Below the pieces are notes generated by a model. The model saw only the letters and a list, made by a program, of their open reading frames with translations, was not told the origin of the DNA and searched no databases. A DNA stretch of 63,919 bases from JAJPHF01 sp035293805 (GTDB lineage Bacteria; Chloroflexota; UBA6077; JAJPHF01): positions 1 to 63,919 of the forward strand of contig DATGMD010000012.1 in assembly GCA_035293805.1 (NCBI GenBank), given 5' to 3'. How positions within the stretch are numbered: the stretch's first letter is position 1; each line of letters begins with the position of its first letter. A program made the position numbers and the translations under genes. Below are positions 62,884 through 63,919 of this stretch, piece by piece.

Positions 62884-63919
62884 TTAGCGGGCGGCGCGCG
62901 TCGGCTGCGCGGCGATCCCCGCGGGATGGCGGGGGCCGCGCACACCCTGCGCCTCGCCCATCAAGTTCGTGTCGATCATAGCGTGCTCGGGGTCGCGGAT
63001 CACGCCCATCGGGTCCAGGCCCTGCTCGACGCGCTCGATCTGCTCCAGTAGCAGGCGACGCAGCATCACCACGCCGCGGTCGGAGTAGCTGAGGTGCTCA
63101 TTCGCGCGGTTCGCGATGGGCCCCTGTGTCTCCCAGGCCATGTGGTCCTGCGCCGATACCGAGTGCATCGTGTAGCGTGTGAACGGGTAGAGGCTATCCG
63201 GTGGCTCTTTGTGCGGCCGGGCGCGCTCGACGGGCGGCTCGTGCGGGGGCACCTCGCTGCCGTCTGGCGTGGCCTCGAAGTGGACGAGCACGTGCCAGGT
63301 GTGGGTGTCGTCGATGGGCACGCGGATCTGGGTGGCGTTGCCCTGGCGCAGGACCGTGGGGAAGATCAGCGGGTGCTCGTCCACCTGGCCATTCACGTAG
63401 GTGCGGCGCTTCACGATACCGTAGGGTACCAGCAGGAAGTCGTAGCTGGCGATGTCGTCGATGAAGCCGCGGGTGGTGTTGACCGGGCGCTTGCCGCGGC
63501 CGATGAACTCCTGGTGGAGGATCTGCAGGTGGGCGGAGTCCACCGAGTTCTCCATCGCCTGGAACCAGTTGCAGTCGAGCCGCCCGCGGTCCTCGATCCA
63601 CCGCGTGCCGTCCGGTCGCACCCACACGTCATAGCGGGGAATCGCGGGCGCGGGCAAGGGGCCGAGGTACGCCCAGTAGAGCCCGACGAACTTCTGGACG
63701 GGGTAGGCGGGCTGCTTCACGTGCTTGATGATGGCGTCGTTGCGCTCGGGTGGCGTTTCGAGGACGTTCCCGCCGGTATCGTAGAGCCAGCCGTGGTAGG
63801 CGCAGCTAATCCCCCGCTCCTCGACGCGGCCGTAGCAGAGGGAGGCGCCGCGGTGGGCGCAGTGATCGGCGAGCAAGCCCACGCGGCCCTGCTGGTCGCG
63901 GAACAGCACCAGGTCTTCC
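62884..63919 (-). CDS. Rieske oxygenase, large subunit (phthalate 4,5-dioxygenase type), copy B, start missing
   Basis: The start lies beyond the right end of the window; about 345 codons are present. Rieske site DHCAHRGASLCYG and CAYHGW; mononuclear site CNWFQAMENSVDSAHLQILH. Very close to copy A at 60237, with the same motifs RVPIDDTHT and AWETQGPIA. Differences concentrate in the middle (TSYD/VPYGIVKR region and the P-H-E-P-P-V insert) that lines the substrate pocket, so the two copies may take different substrates. The 42-nt gap to the dehydrogenase start at 62842 suggests an operon of copy B, dehydrogenase and copy A. Confidence 0.93.
   Translation of the reverse strand, partial: EDLVLFRDQQGRVGLLADHCAHRGASLCYGRVEERGISCAYHGWLYDTGGNVLETPPERNDAIIKHVKQPAYPVQKFVGLYWAYLGPLPAPAIPRYDVWVRPDGTRWIEDRGRLDCNWFQAMENSVDSAHLQILHQEFIGRGKRPVNTTRGFIDDIASYDFLLVPYGIVKRRTYVNGQVDEHPLIFPTVLRQGNATQIRVPIDDTHTWHVLVHFEATPDGSEVPPHEPPVERARPHKEPPDSLYPFTRYTMHSVSAQDHMAWETQGPIANRANEHLSYSDRGVVMLRRLLLEQIERVEQGLDPMGVIRDPEHAMIDTNLMGEAQGVRGPRHPAGIAAQPTRAAR

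Overview
This 63.9-kb window is chromosomal bacterial DNA of very high GC content, with no rRNA, tRNA, phage, transposase or CRISPR array that I can recognise. The gene content (a DUF3090 protein directly before purM, PAS-GAF proteins with degenerate kinase tails, YflT-type and DUF2382 stress proteins, an FYYGW-type MFS transporter, many NMT1/THI5-like lipoproteins and many Rieske oxygenases) best fits a Chloroflexota bacterium of soil or sediment type. This is an inference from gene families, not from a marker gene.

Layout. 0-7.3 kb: end of a glycosyltransferase-2 gene, a GntR/FadR regulator with a clear operator, a PAS-GAF protein, a two-component pair, and a persulfide-dioxygenase-like hydrolase fused to two rhodanese domains. 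7.4-12.4 kb: two polytopic membrane glycosyltransferases, a small hypothetical protein and a membrane-anchored phospholipase-D-like protein. 12.6-21.3 kb: envelope and stress module (PRC-like, BON/DUF2171, DUF4178-like, DUF2207, two YflT-like and two DUF2382 proteins). 21.4-28.9 kb: a solute-binding lipoprotein, polysaccharide deacetylase, enolase-superfamily enzyme, MFS transporter, L,D-transpeptidase and alpha/beta hydrolase. 29-33.5 kb: housekeeping (DUF3090, purM, thioesterase, Nudix, MerR/TipA) plus a DUF6159 pseudogene disrupted by a small repeat element. 33.7-43.1 kb: binding lipoproteins, two Asp/Glu-racemase-superfamily proteins, a metallothionein-like peptide, a Rieske ferredoxin, a D-aminoacylase-type amidohydrolase, a YjbQ protein and a GH31 glucosidase. 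43.1-44.3 kb: a repeat-rich noncoding stretch. 44.3-63.9 kb: a catabolic region with an alpha/beta C-C/ester hydrolase, an NAL-superfamily lyase, an RraA-type aldolase, an IclR regulator, an HpaB-type monooxygenase, a heme-oxygenase-like diiron protein, a LigB-type dioxygenase, three Rieske oxygenases and a Gfo/Idh/MocA dehydrogenase, interleaved with solute-binding proteins.

How it may work together. The right third resembles a scattered phthalate/protocatechuate-type pathway: binding proteins capture an organic acid, Rieske oxygenases of the phthalate 4,5-dioxygenase type hydroxylate it, a Gfo/Idh/MocA enzyme could oxidise the dihydrodiol, a cytosolic protein with the solute-binding fold could be the decarboxylase, LigB would open the ring and the RraA-type aldolase would finish. 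Individual family calls are fairly strong; the assembled pathway is inference. Nine proteins have the solute-binding fold, yet no ABC permease or ATPase lies in the window.

At the DNA level the window holds several families of short palindromic intergenic repeats, one of which has visibly jumped into a gene, and promoter arrangements worth checking: a FadR-type double operator, a MerR-type 19-bp spacer, an IclR-like dyad, probable leaderless genes and a probable AUC start codon.
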